Program-made: the position numbers and the translations under genes | Notes under the pieces: generated by a model | The model's input: only the letters and a program-made list of their open reading frames with translations | Told to the model about the DNA's origin: nothing | The model's database searches: none | In this document: in pieces, positions 24,353-34,021 of the stretch | Layout of the letters: each line of letters opens with the position of its first letter | Numbering within the stretch: the first letter of the stretch is position 1 | From: Bacteroidota bacterium | GTDB taxonomy: Bacteria > Bacteroidota > Bacteroidia > Bacteroidales > Paludibacteraceae | Reading direction: 5' to 3' | NCBI GenBank assembly: GCA_017860295.1 | Contig: JAFNAS010000011.1 | Span: 62,001-126,000 of the forward strand | Length of the DNA stretch: 64,000 nt

Positions 24353-24413
24353 CACCCGGAAAAAGAGGACGCGGGTGTACAACGCGACCATCGTTTTCCG
24401 AAACATATCCTTT

Positions 24414-24486
24414 ATTGGGGTGCCTTATCATAACGGGCTGAGATTATACCCTTTGAACCTGTCCGGGTAATTCCGGAAAGGGAATG
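24414..24486 (+). promoter_or_regulatory. TPP riboswitch (THI element)
   Basis: The conserved TPP aptamer is readable: GGGGTGCC, then GGGCTGAGATTATACCC, then TTTGAACCTG, GGGTAATTCC and the closing GGGAATGA. These are the invariant CUGAGA and GAACCUG cores. A short ATGAG/CTCAT stem followed by TTTTTT (24484-24508) overlaps the 3' side and may be the expression platform. It lies 65 bp before the TonB-dependent receptor start codon. Confidence 0.93.
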
Positions 24487-24551
24487 AGCATTTACCTCAT
24501 CGTTTTTTAAGCCCTCATCACATTTCGTTAAACTCAAAAAAACAGAATGTT

Positions 24552-26981
24552 ATGAGAAAATTTATGCTGGCTGCATGGTTGCAGCTTTTGGTGCTATCCC
24601 TTTCGGCACAAAGCGTAGTGAAAGGGCGTGTAACAGATGACACCGGTCTGCCGCTTCCGGGCGCTTCGGTGACGATCGGCGCGCAGGGTCAGAGTACCGA
24701 TGCCAACGGCGCGTTTCATTTCAAAGCGGTCGCCGGGAAATCGGCCCTGCTGAAAGTATCCTTCGTAGGTTTTGCCACGGTGGAGCAAACCGTAAAGATT
24801 CCTTTCAACGGAGAGATCAAACTACTGAAAACCGCCCGGCAGATAGACGAAGTGACCGTACTGTCGACCCGGGCTACCGATAAATCGCCGGTGGCCTATA
24901 CCAATATCGGCAAGGAGACATTGAGCAAGAGCAATCTGGGACAGGATGTTCCCTACCTGCTCTCGATGACTCCGTCGTTCGTTCCATCGTCGGATGCCGG
25001 AACGGGGATAGGCTACACCAATTTCCGCATCCGAGGCACCGATGCCACCCGTATCAACGTAACCATCAACGGCATTCCCTACAACGATGCCGACGAACAG
25101 AGCACCTTCTGGGTAGATGCTCCCGACCTCACCTCGTCGGTAGAAAACCTGCAGGTGCAGCGCGGCGTGGGAACCTCTACCAACGGATCGGGCGCCTTTG
25201 GCGCCAATATCAATATGCAGACCGAAAACTACGCGCCGCAAGCATCGGGCGAGGTGAGCGTGTCGTACGGTTCGTTCAACTCCTCCAAGATGACGGCCAA
25301 AGCAAGCTCGGGGCTGATGAATAACCACTGGGCCATCGACACCCGTCTATCGTCGGTAAGTTCCGACGGCTACATCGATCGCGCATCGGTCAACATGAAG
25401 TCGTACTTTCTTCAGGCCGGTTATTACGGCGAAAAGAGCACCCTGAAGTTTCTTACCTTCGGTGGAAAGGAGAAAACCTACCACGCCTGGAACGGGGTAT
25501 CGGGCGATTCGCTCAAGACCAACCGCACCTACAACGAATGCGGGTTTATGGGTTTCGATGCCAACGGAAAGCCGCTCTATTACAAAAATCAAGTCGACGA
25601 CTACACGCAGACCAACTACCAGCTGTTGGGCGTTCACAGCTTTTCACCGGAATTTTCGATGAACGCAGGCCTCCACTACACCCGTGGCGACGGCTACTAC
25701 GAGGAGTACAAGCAAGACCAGTCGCTGAAAAAATATGCCTTGTCGCCCTACACGGTCGATGGAACGAGCTATAGTTCGAGCGATTTGGTTCGCCGCAAAG
25801 AGATGGGCAACGACTTTGCCGGTGGCGTTTTCTCGCTCAACTACAACAAGGAGAAGCTGTCGGCACAGCTGGGCGGCGGCATCAACCGCTACTGGGGTAG
25901 CCATTGGGGCAATGTTATTTGGGTGAAGAATTATATCGGGAACATTCTGCCCGACCTCGAATACTACCGCAGCACCGTCAGCAAATGGGACGCGAATGTC
26001 TACCTGAAGGCCAACTACGAACTGCTTCCGAAGGTGAATGTGTATGGCGACCTGCAGTACCGCCGCGTGACTTACGCACTGAATGGTACCAACGACAAGT
26101 GGGATAGTTCGATTGGCGGCATGCAACTGCTAGCCCTCGATAAGCAATTCAACTTTTTCAATCCGAAGGTCGGAGTGCTCTATCGCCCCGACAATCGGAA
26201 CGAGCTCTTCGCTTCGTTTGCTTTGGCCCACCGCGAACCGACCCGTACCAACTACACCAATGCCGGTAGCAGCGAGAAACCGACTTCGGAAGCGTTGTAC
26301 GATTACGAGATGGGCTATCAGTTCAAAGAAAAATGTTTCAGTTTCGGCGCTAACCTTTACTATATGTACTACAACAATCAGCTGATTTTGACCGGCAAAC
26401 TGAGCGACATCGGCGAAGCGCTCACCTCCAACATACCCGAAAGTTACCGTTCGGGCATCGAACTGACCACCGGAGTGAAGATTACCGACTGGTTGAAATG
26501 GGACGGCAACCTCACCCTGAGTCGCAACAAGATCAAGAATTTTACCGAATACGACGTGGATGTGTACGATGCCGCAGGCAACTGGACCAATACCCAAAAC
26601 AACAACTTAGGCACTACCAATATTGCCTACTCTCCCACTACTATCGGAAACAGTTTGGTAACCGTGTCGTTCAAAAACATTGAAATGGCTTTGCAGTCGT
26701 CGTATGTGGGCAAGCAATACATCGACAATACCTCCAGCAACGACCGCTCGTTGGCCTCCTATTTCGTGAATAATCTCCGTATTAACTATGCACTGCAAAA
26801 TGTGCTCGCCTTGAAAGAGATCGGGTTCAGTCTGGCACTGAACAACCTCTTCAACGCACAATATTCGTCGAACGGTTATGTGTGGTACAGCTACTACCAA
26901 GGCGGCAGCCGCGTAAACGACCTGCGCTACTCGCCGCAGGCAGGATTCAATTGCCTGGCGGGTATCACTGTTAAATTCTAA
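24552..26981 (+). CDS. TonB-dependent receptor under TPP riboswitch control, likely thiamine uptake
   Basis: 809 residues. Signal peptide MRKFMLAAWLQLLVLSLSAQ, then a CarboxypepD_reg-like beta domain (VVKGRVTDDTGLPLPGASV, to about residue 100), a plug (NFRIRGTDATRINVTINGIP near residue 165) and a 22-strand-type barrel ending AGITVKF with the terminal Phe of outer membrane proteins. Such receptors move substrates across the outer membrane using TonB energy. The TPP riboswitch directly upstream indicates regulation by thiamine pyrophosphate, so thiamine or a precursor is the likely cargo, as known for THI-regulated Bacteroidota receptors. The transporter and kinase partners sometimes adjacent are absent, and a strong terminator follows. 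Confidence 0.9.
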   Translation: MRKFMLAAWLQLLVLSLSAQSVVKGRVTDDTGLPLPGASVTIGAQGQSTDANGAFHFKAVAGKSALLKVSFVGFATVEQTVKIPFNGEIKLLKTARQIDEVTVLSTRATDKSPVAYTNIGKETLSKSNLGQDVPYLLSMTPSFVPSSDAGTGIGYTNFRIRGTDATRINVTINGIPYNDADEQSTFWVDAPDLTSSVENLQVQRGVGTSTNGSGAFGANINMQTENYAPQASGEVSVSYGSFNSSKMTAKASSGLMNNHWAIDTRLSSVSSDGYIDRASVNMKSYFLQAGYYGEKSTLKFLTFGGKEKTYHAWNGVSGDSLKTNRTYNECGFMGFDANGKPLYYKNQVDDYTQTNYQLLGVHSFSPEFSMNAGLHYTRGDGYYEEYKQDQSLKKYALSPYTVDGTSYSSSDLVRRKEMGNDFAGGVFSLNYNKEKLSAQLGGGINRYWGSHWGNVIWVKNYIGNILPDLEYYRSTVSKWDANVYLKANYELLPKVNVYGDLQYRRVTYALNGTNDKWDSSIGGMQLLALDKQFNFFNPKVGVLYRPDNRNELFASFALAHREPTRTNYTNAGSSEKPTSEALYDYEMGYQFKEKCFSFGANLYYMYYNNQLILTGKLSDIGEALTSNIPESYRSGIELTTGVKITDWLKWDGNLTLSRNKIKNFTEYDVDVYDAAGNWTNTQNNNLGTTNIAYSPTTIGNSLVTVSFKNIEMALQSSYVGKQYIDNTSSNDRSLASYFVNNLRINYALQNVLALKEIGFSLALNNLFNAQYSSNGYVWYSYYQGGSRVNDLRYSPQAGFNCLAGITVKF

Positions 26982-27011
26982 AGTGAAAAAATGAATTTTT
27001 TAGATATGAAC

Positions 27012-27050
27012 AAAGGGTCGGCTTTAAAAGCCGACCCTTTGCTGTTTTAT
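27012..27050 (+). terminator. Rho-independent terminator after the thiamine receptor gene
   Basis: A perfect 14-bp stem, AAAGGGTCGGCTTT with its complement, and a very small loop (27012-27040), followed by GCTGTTTTATT. Confidence 0.85.
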
Positions 27051-27099
27051 TAAAAAGTAATTTAGATTCATTTTTAACTAATCAATGATTGCATAATGT

Positions 27100-27129
27100 T
27101 TGTTATGTTGGAATGAAATATTATCTTTG
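27100..27129 (+). promoter_or_regulatory. Promoter of the susCD transcript
   Basis: TTG at 27100-27102, then 19 bp, then TATCTTTG at 27122-27129: a full Bacteroidota promoter. It implies an untranslated leader of about 590 nt before the susC ATG. Confidence 0.65.
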
Positions 27130-27728
27130 CAACAGTTCTTTTACAGATAGCGTCCCAAAACGTTGCGTATGCAAAGAACTATCTTTTTGTTTGACAACCT
27201 TGATGCAATCTACACACGAAAAACATTAATTAGCAACTAATTAAATCCATGCAAAATCATGTTTTACATTTTATTGATTCCAACAAAATGTAAAATTCAG
27301 AATAGTTTTTATAAATAAAAAATAGGAAGTTGGCTGGAGTGTGTTTCGTGTTCGAACACGATTTTTCATCCGCTGAATATTGATTTAGCCAAATTTTAGA
27401 TACAGAACTATCCTAAAAGAAGAATTACGAATAAAATTCGATTTAACCAAAATAAGTTCCTTAAACAACACTCTAACTATGAAAATAACATTCTAGAATT
27501 CCCTCAAACTCTTAAAAACAGGAAGTAAAGTACTATTTCCGTTTCAATCAACCACCAAGCAAATAAACGCAAAGACTGAAAGACGGAGACTAATTATTCA
27601 TCTTATCAGTAGTCCCTATAAGTATTTGATAAATACTTCTCTAATCAATCAAAATTATGTTCTCGTGTTCGAGCACGAGTAAACAAAACTTTTTGACCTT
27701 TAAACAACTCTCTATTTTCAAAGTGTTT
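27130..27728 (+). promoter_or_regulatory. Long 5' leader of susC with two related palindromes
   Basis: About 600 bp with no supported gene. A 16-bp perfect palindrome, TCGTGTTCGAACACGA, lies at about 27347-27362, and a related near-palindrome, CTCGTGTTCGAGCACGAG, at about 27663-27680. The second is 50 bp before the start codon. They could be operator sites or recombination sites. Confidence 0.5.
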
Positions 27729-30700
27729 ATGAAAAAAATCAAGTGTCTATTTCTATTATCATTTTTGTGCTTATTTTCAACCATCTATGCACAAAGTGGC
27801 ACCGTCACAGGGATAATAACCGATGAAAAAGGCGAAGCTATTATTGGTGCAGCCATTAAAGTAAAGGGTAGTCCCGTCGGAACAGTAACTGATGTCGATG
27901 GTAAATTCTCATTAAAAATCAGTTCTAATGCAAGTTTAGCGATTAGCTACATTGGCTATGTATCGCAAGAAATCTCATTGAACGGCCGTACGACAATCAG
28001 TATCCAGCTGAAAGAAGATACCAAAAAGCTGGATGAAGTAGTCGTAATCGGTTATGGAACTGTAAAAAGACGAGACCTAACCGGTTCGGTATCTTCAGTT
28101 GCCGGTGATAAACTAGCTGCAAACCCAGTATCAAACGTTGTACAGGCAATGCAAGGAAAACTCTCCGGGGTGAACGTAATCTCTCAAGACGGACGTCCAG
28201 GTGCAACCATGTCAGTACGCGTTCGTGGAGGTGGTTCAATTACACAGTCAAACGAGCCCCTCTATATTGTGGATGGCGTGCAGGTAAGCAACATCAACGA
28301 CATTCCTGCCGATAATATTGAGAGCATTGATATTTTGAAAGACGCAGCTTCAACTGCAATTTATGGTGCGCGCGGTGCAAACGGGGTTATTCTGGTTACA
28401 ACCAAAAGCGCAAAGGAAGGAAAAACCACTGTAAAGTATAATGTATACTCACAAATCAAGACAAATCCTAAAACGCTTGATGTGATGAATGCTTACGATT
28501 ACGTATTGTGGAACTGGGAATATGCAACTGCTTACGGATCATCTTATGGAGATGGCGTTGCAAAATATTTCGGTTTAGGATCAACCTATGGCAACCACTT
28601 GAGTGAATACAAAAACGTAAAATCTCACAATTACGTAAACGATATCATGCGTACTGCCAACACTTGGAACCATGATTTATCGATTACTGGTGGTAATGAA
28701 AACACAAAAGTTTATGCATCACTCAACTACCTGAATGATGAAGGTATCCGTATCAATTCAGGTTATTCACGTTGGAACGCCGATTTAAAGATCGATCAAA
28801 AGATCAATAAGTATTTACTGTTTAACGGCGAAGCCCGTTATTCTGAAACCAAAACTACCGGAACCAATTTTGATGACGCAACCTCGGCATATCAATACCG
28901 GCCTATTGATAACCCACTAGGTGACGCAACCTATACCACCGGGTTAGGACAAGGAGAACCGAATGTTAGTGAATCGTATAATGTAATAAGCATTATTAAT
29001 AACTATCAGAACATCGCCAAGACATCAACCATACGAAGCCGTGGTGCATTAACATGGAATGCTATTAAAGGTTTAACAGGTAAAACAGAGATATCGTTAA
29101 GCCGTAACTGGGGAAATACACGATACTGGGATGGCGGATTGGAAACCGGTTATAAAATTGCAGAATTGACTAAGAGTGATGGGTACGGCATTCGTTGGGC
29201 ATCTACGTTGAACTATGAAGTTCCGAGCTTAGGAAAAAATAATAATATGTCATTCCTTTTAGGAAATGAAGTTTTAGCATCTCAATCAAACAGTACCTAT
29301 ATTAAGGGAGCCGGATATCCAAGCGGGTTTACTATGGATGAGGCATTTGGTATGATCAACATGACTAATGTTGCTTATGATCCCAATATTGACAAATTTA
29401 CCAATACCATTGGGACTCCATCACATACACTATCTTGGTTCGGTCGTATGAATTATTCTTATTTGAAACGTTATTTATTGACTGCAACTTTCCGTGCTGA
29501 TGGGTCATCTAAATTTGCTCCAAACCACCATTGGGGATATTTTCCTGCTGGTGCAGCCGCATGGCGTATTTCTGACGAACCATTTATGGAGAGTGCCAAG
29601 AAGGTATTGGATAACCTGAAACTTCGTCTTTCTTATGGGACTTCAGGTTCAGACAATATCAGTTCATCTTTATGGAAAGAGACATGGACTACAAAAACAA
29701 TTGAAGTAGACGGAACCAATGTAACGACTTATGTTCCTGGAGATATGCTAAGTAATCCAAACTTGAAATGGGAAACTACTATCTCTCGAAACTCAGGTTT
29801 GGACTTCGGATTTTTGGATAACAGAATTAATGGTAGCATTGATGCTTACTGGAATACCACCAAAAATATTTTGATGAAAGTGCCTGTTGACGCGTCGGCC
29901 GGTTATAGCTATCAGTACCAAAATGTGGGACAAACCTCCAATAAAGGTGTTGAATTAGCTGTGAATCTTGAACTGGTTCGCTCCAAAGATTTCAATTTTA
30001 CTTTTTCAGCTACGTATAATTTCAACCACAACAACGTAGATAAGCTGAATGACAACGCACTGGCTGATACACATACCGGTTGGGGTTCAACCACGCGGTT
30101 ACCTTATTATGACTATATTATTCGTAAAGGACAGCCTGTTGGTTTGATTCAGGGATATAAGTCTGCTGGATATTATACCGTCAACGACTTCAATTACGAT
30201 GCTTCAACCAAAACCTATACTTTGAAAAGCGGTGTTGCTGACATCAAAGGCTTGGTTAACTATCCGACAAATGTAACAAGCGGATTCAAACTGGCTTCCG
30301 GTCAGACTGCTTTCCCTGGCTGTGCTAAATTCGAAGATGTAAATGGTGATGGTGTAGTAAATGCTGATGATGCTACGGTAATTGGAAAAACAAGTCCCCA
30401 ACACACCGGAGGTTTCACCTTGAATGCGAATTACAAACAATTTGACTTCAGCGCAGGCTTTACCTACCAGATTGGTGGCGATGTTTACAATGCAAATGCC
30501 ATGCATAGCATGATGGGAAATAAAGATACCGGTCTAGGTTCAAATCGCCTTTCATTTATAGCAGACTGCTTCAAAGTGTATGATGTTGATTCAAATGGCA
30601 ATCTAACTTTTGTGTCTGATCCTACTGCTTTAACAACTCTCAATGCCAACTCAAAATATGCTTTGAACTACTCTGAATATGGTCTTGTATCATCTCAATT

Positions 30701-30965
30701 TATAGAAGATGCCTCTTATTTACGTCTTCAGAACCTTACTGTTGGTTATACATTGCCCAAGCAACTACTGAAAAAGACAGGTATTCAAAATTGTCGTGTT
30801 TATTTTACTGGTAGTAATTTATTCTGCATAACTGGATATTCGGGAATTGACCCTGATGTAAATACCGATACTGACGGTGTTGATGGGTTTCCGACTCCAA
30901 ATTATGATTACAACTCTTATCCTAAAGCCAGAACCTTTACATTTGGCCTTAATTTAACGTTCTAA
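27729..30965 (+). CDS. SusC/RagA-family TonB-linked outer membrane protein
   Basis: 1078 residues. The ATG at 27729 begins the signal peptide MKKIKCLFLLSFLCLFSTIY; an in-frame ATG at 27657 would add 24 residues in front and lies in a palindrome, so it is rejected. A CarboxypepD_reg-like domain (GIITDEKGEAIIGAAIKVKG, about residues 30-100) is followed by the SusC signature LDEVVVIGYGTVKRRDLTGS, the plug (VRVRGGGSI, PLYIVDGVQV, ILKDAASTAIYGARGANGV) and a barrel ending FGLNLTF. It forms the lidded importer for large glycan oligomers with the SusD partner encoded 21 bp downstream. Neighbouring pectin lyases and esterase point to pectic oligosaccharides as cargo. Confidence 0.95.
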   Translation: MKKIKCLFLLSFLCLFSTIYAQSGTVTGIITDEKGEAIIGAAIKVKGSPVGTVTDVDGKFSLKISSNASLAISYIGYVSQEISLNGRTTISIQLKEDTKKLDEVVVIGYGTVKRRDLTGSVSSVAGDKLAANPVSNVVQAMQGKLSGVNVISQDGRPGATMSVRVRGGGSITQSNEPLYIVDGVQVSNINDIPADNIESIDILKDAASTAIYGARGANGVILVTTKSAKEGKTTVKYNVYSQIKTNPKTLDVMNAYDYVLWNWEYATAYGSSYGDGVAKYFGLGSTYGNHLSEYKNVKSHNYVNDIMRTANTWNHDLSITGGNENTKVYASLNYLNDEGIRINSGYSRWNADLKIDQKINKYLLFNGEARYSETKTTGTNFDDATSAYQYRPIDNPLGDATYTTGLGQGEPNVSESYNVISIINNYQNIAKTSTIRSRGALTWNAIKGLTGKTEISLSRNWGNTRYWDGGLETGYKIAELTKSDGYGIRWASTLNYEVPSLGKNNNMSFLLGNEVLASQSNSTYIKGAGYPSGFTMDEAFGMINMTNVAYDPNIDKFTNTIGTPSHTLSWFGRMNYSYLKRYLLTATFRADGSSKFAPNHHWGYFPAGAAAWRISDEPFMESAKKVLDNLKLRLSYGTSGSDNISSSLWKETWTTKTIEVDGTNVTTYVPGDMLSNPNLKWETTISRNSGLDFGFLDNRINGSIDAYWNTTKNILMKVPVDASAGYSYQYQNVGQTSNKGVELAVNLELVRSKDFNFTFSATYNFNHNNVDKLNDNALADTHTGWGSTTRLPYYDYIIRKGQPVGLIQGYKSAGYYTVNDFNYDASTKTYTLKSGVADIKGLVNYPTNVTSGFKLASGQTAFPGCAKFEDVNGDGVVNADDATVIGKTSPQHTGGFTLNANYKQFDFSAGFTYQIGGDVYNANAMHSMMGNKDTGLGSNRLSFIADCFKVYDVDSNGNLTFVSDPTALTTLNANSKYALNYSEYGLVSSQFIEDASYLRLQNLTVGYTLPKQLLKKTGIQNCRVYFTGSNLFCITGYSGIDPDVNTDTDGVDGFPTPNYDYNSYPKARTFTFGLNLTF

Positions 30966-30986
30966 ATTAATAAGGAGATATTACAT

Positions 30987-33152
30987 ATGAAAAAACTTAT
31001 ATATACAATACTATTAGCAGTAGGAATGTCATCAATAGTTTCTTGTAGTGATTTTTTGGAAACGAGTTCTCCGTCTGTGGTTGATGCGGACTTCGTTTTC
31101 TCAAATATAGAAACTGCCCGTGCCGCAATGGATGGAGCTTACGAGCAATGGCGATCAACCTGCCAAAACCAGATTTTCGGTGATGGTCTGTTTTATGGCT
31201 CGGAAGTTGTAGGTTCAGATATAGAAAGACACCCAGAAGCTTTTGCCAATCAACCGGGTCGTCATTATCCGGAATGCTTGTACCAAAACGGAACCTATGC
31301 AAGTAGTTATAGCTTATTATCTTATCAAAGCGAATCAAATGCATATACTTACTTGTATAGTTGTATAGGTAAGGCTAATGCAATTATTAATGCTATGCAA
31401 AATGCCTCGAATTTCAAAAGTATCATGAGTACAGGAACAGCCTCAGATTTTAGCCAGCTTTATGGTGAGGCTATTGCATTACGTGCATGCTCGTATCGCG
31501 AGTTAATTCGCTTTTATGGCGATGTACCTTATGCATATAAAAATGGCGTTGCAGCTAAAGGACTAGCACCTAGAGATTCTATATATGATATCTGTATTGC
31601 GCAGCTCAAAACGGTAGAACCCTTGATGTATCGTGTAGGAGACAATACAACAATGGCAAAGAATGTATTTTCGCGTACCTTTGTGCAGGGATTAATTGGT
31701 CGCATGTGTTTGGATGCTGCCGGTTATCAGACTCGTCGTTCTGATCTTGGATCTAGTTTTTACAAAGATGGCAGTGGTAATGTGTTGACATTTGAAACCT
31801 TGGGAACAACACATAACAATTGTGTGTATGAACGTCGTTCTGATTACAAAACACTATACGAAACAGCAAAAACATATCTGAAGGCATGCATCGACAATCC
31901 TGGAACTGTGGTTTTCCACTCTACCGATCCTCGTTCTACCGGAAGTAAAGGTCAGGTTTTTGACAACCCTTATCAGTATTTCTTCCAACAAATGAATAAT
32001 TTGGAATATGCAGATGAGTCCATCTACGAATATAACATGACTCAGGGAACAGGAAATGACGCCCGTCCTTATTCGTTCGGCCGCGTGTCAAGTGGAGGCA
32101 CGGCAAAAGCATATCCTTGTAAATCTTATGGTCAGGGTCGTATTAACCCTGCATTCTATTATGGAATGTTCGACCCGAACGACAAACGTCGTGATGTAAG
32201 TGCGTGTGTAACCGGCAGCACAGGCAAAGGCATAGAGAAACTGATTCCGTTTACGCCCAACTCCAAAGCTGAAGGTGGAGGCATTACTCTGAGCAAATGG
32301 GATGAGAACCGGATGGCATCACCCTACGTATTGGGTCAACGTGTCTCCGGTATTCATGGCCCTTATATGAGAATGGCTGAAATCTATTTGGCTTATGCTG
32401 AAGCTTGTGCCGTTACTGGTGATGATGCCACTGCAAAAACCTATTTGGCAAAAATTCGTGAACGTTCATTCCCAACCGGAAAAGCAAACACCGATGCATT
32501 TATTACATCGTGTGGTAGCACGTTCAAAGCGGTTATTCAGGAGCGTGGCTTCGAATTCGCAGGTGAAGGAGACCGTCGTTGGACCTTGATACGGACAGGT
32601 TTGTTGCCTGAAGCTATTAAGAAGATCAAAGACATGACCTATAATATGATACAAGGTCTGAAAAATAATGGATACTATACGTTTAGTAACGGAAATACAA
32701 TTTCAAGCTATGTTTGGACCAAATTAGTAGATGCAAAAACCTCCTATGGATATCGACTGACAACACAATGTCCATCAGGCAGTGAAAGCGATCCAGTTCT
32801 CTATCCGGGATGGCGTGGTCAAAATAATGATTGGGAAAGTTTCTCTGCAACGGCAGCTACGGCATCCAGTCCATATCCAATCTATGGTACAGCAACTCCT
32901 AAAACCAATTTAGCGATCAAAGGCCTGTTCTCCTATATTAATCCAAATGGAACAGATGCTGCAACATTAGTATCTAATGGTTATGCAAAGGTCGATTGGG
33001 GTTCTTTGTTAGTTACCTATTCAAAAGAATATTATGACTACTTATTCTACGACTACGATTATACCTCTGCCCCGATCTATTTGTGGCCATTTACTCCAAA
33101 TATTATTTCAACTGGCAGCCTTACAAATGGATATGACTTCAAGCAGCAATAA
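30987..33152 (+). CDS. SusD/RagB-family nutrient-binding lipoprotein
   Basis: 721 residues, somewhat long for SusD. Lipoprotein signal with MSSIVSCSDFLE (Cys about residue 20), so it is lipid-anchored and exposed on the outer membrane. The SusD N-terminal helix pattern is present (FSNIETARAAMDGAYEQW), as are TPR-like helices (YGEAIALRACSYRELIRFYG, about residues 163-182) and the C-terminal RagB part (RMAEIYLAYAEACA, ERGFEFAGEGDRRWTLIRTG). It binds oligosaccharides and passes them to the SusC channel. It is followed by an inverted repeat and then by the LamG-domain gene on the same strand. Confidence 0.95.
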   Translation: MKKLIYTILLAVGMSSIVSCSDFLETSSPSVVDADFVFSNIETARAAMDGAYEQWRSTCQNQIFGDGLFYGSEVVGSDIERHPEAFANQPGRHYPECLYQNGTYASSYSLLSYQSESNAYTYLYSCIGKANAIINAMQNASNFKSIMSTGTASDFSQLYGEAIALRACSYRELIRFYGDVPYAYKNGVAAKGLAPRDSIYDICIAQLKTVEPLMYRVGDNTTMAKNVFSRTFVQGLIGRMCLDAAGYQTRRSDLGSSFYKDGSGNVLTFETLGTTHNNCVYERRSDYKTLYETAKTYLKACIDNPGTVVFHSTDPRSTGSKGQVFDNPYQYFFQQMNNLEYADESIYEYNMTQGTGNDARPYSFGRVSSGGTAKAYPCKSYGQGRINPAFYYGMFDPNDKRRDVSACVTGSTGKGIEKLIPFTPNSKAEGGGITLSKWDENRMASPYVLGQRVSGIHGPYMRMAEIYLAYAEACAVTGDDATAKTYLAKIRERSFPTGKANTDAFITSCGSTFKAVIQERGFEFAGEGDRRWTLIRTGLLPEAIKKIKDMTYNMIQGLKNNGYYTFSNGNTISSYVWTKLVDAKTSYGYRLTTQCPSGSESDPVLYPGWRGQNNDWESFSATAATASSPYPIYGTATPKTNLAIKGLFSYINPNGTDAATLVSNGYAKVDWGSLLVTYSKEYYDYLFYDYDYTSAPIYLWPFTPNIISTGSLTNGYDFKQQ

Positions 33153-33230
33153 TTGCACGTGAAGACAATTAATTTTCAGAATAAATCGTTTGATTGAAAA
33201 CCTGACCGATTTATTTTCTTCTTCCATCTA

Positions 33231-33265
33231 TTAAAGAGTCCGGAGCATTTCCGGGCTCTTTAAAT
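33231..33265 (+). terminator. Hairpin between susD and the LamG gene
   Basis: TTAAAGAGTCCGG pairs with CCGGGCTCTTTAA around AGCATTT, with one mismatch. The 3' T-tract is short, so it may only attenuate expression of the downstream genes. Confidence 0.6.
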
Positions 33266-33283
33266 TTGAATAATCTTAAAACC

Positions 33284-33961
33284 ATGAAACACATCAATAT
33301 CTTCTTATTTACCCTGATTCTTTCGTGCCTCCCTCTTTGTTCACAAGCGCAAAAAATGAAAACAGCTACCGTCGGTAAGAACCAGACCGAATGGATTGTT
33401 CACACGTTTTTAGATAAGAATGATAGTGTCAAGGTTTTAGGTAGTCCACAGGTTATTTCTTCAAAATACGGCAAAGCCGTGTTATTCGACGGCCTGAAAG
33501 ACGGAATTTTTATCAATCAAATGCCATTGGCCGGACTGGAACAATTTACTGTTGAAGCAATCTTCCGTCCTGATGACGGAGGAAAATTCGAACAACGGTT
33601 TTTTCATTGCGGCGAAATAAAAGGAAGCCGCGTTATGCTGGAACTCCGTTCCACACCCAAAGGCTGGTATTTCGATGCATTTCTCAATGCCAACAATTCC
33701 AAAAAAACTTTAGTCGACTCCACACTGCTGCATCCATCGAACCAATGGTACCACGTGGCTTTTGTCATTGATCGAGGGAAACTTACCACCTATGTCAATG
33801 GTAAAAAAGAGTTGCACGATTCTATTCCAATGACTCCGTTTTTCACGGGTAAAACTGCCCTGGGAGTCCGACAGAATGAACTGTCATGGTTCAAAGGAGC
33901 CATTTATAAAATCAAAATCACACCCAAAGCCTTAACACCAAAATTTTTCACCCGAAAATAA
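33284..33961 (+). CDS. Secreted LamG/concanavalin-like domain protein
   Basis: 225 residues. Signal peptide ending in SLCSQAQ-like sequence (LPLCSQAQKM), then a LamG-like jelly roll: FTVEAIFRPDDGGKFEQRFF, WYFDAFLNANNSKK, NQWYHVAFVIDRGKLTTYVN and WFKGAIYKIKITPKAL are the typical strands. Such domains bind carbohydrate or act as accessory modules; I see no catalytic motif. The ATG at 33284 is used; a TTG six codons upstream is rejected. Position between susD and the lyase genes suggests it assists pectin binding at the cell surface. Confidence 0.75.
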   Translation: MKHINIFLFTLILSCLPLCSQAQKMKTATVGKNQTEWIVHTFLDKNDSVKVLGSPQVISSKYGKAVLFDGLKDGIFINQMPLAGLEQFTVEAIFRPDDGGKFEQRFFHCGEIKGSRVMLELRSTPKGWYFDAFLNANNSKKTLVDSTLLHPSNQWYHVAFVIDRGKLTTYVNGKKELHDSIPMTPFFTGKTALGVRQNELSWFKGAIYKIKITPKALTPKFFTRK

Positions 33962-34021
33962 CGTCCTACTACCGAACCATTCAACCTGAACCTATTTTAT
34001 TAATCTATAAATTCATTACCG

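Noticed and set aside
24209-24433. 74-residue gene before the thiamine receptor
   Set aside because: It crosses the promoter and runs into the conserved core of the TPP riboswitch.
27657-27728. Upstream start for SusC
   Set aside because: It would put 24 residues before a textbook signal peptide and would lie on a palindrome.
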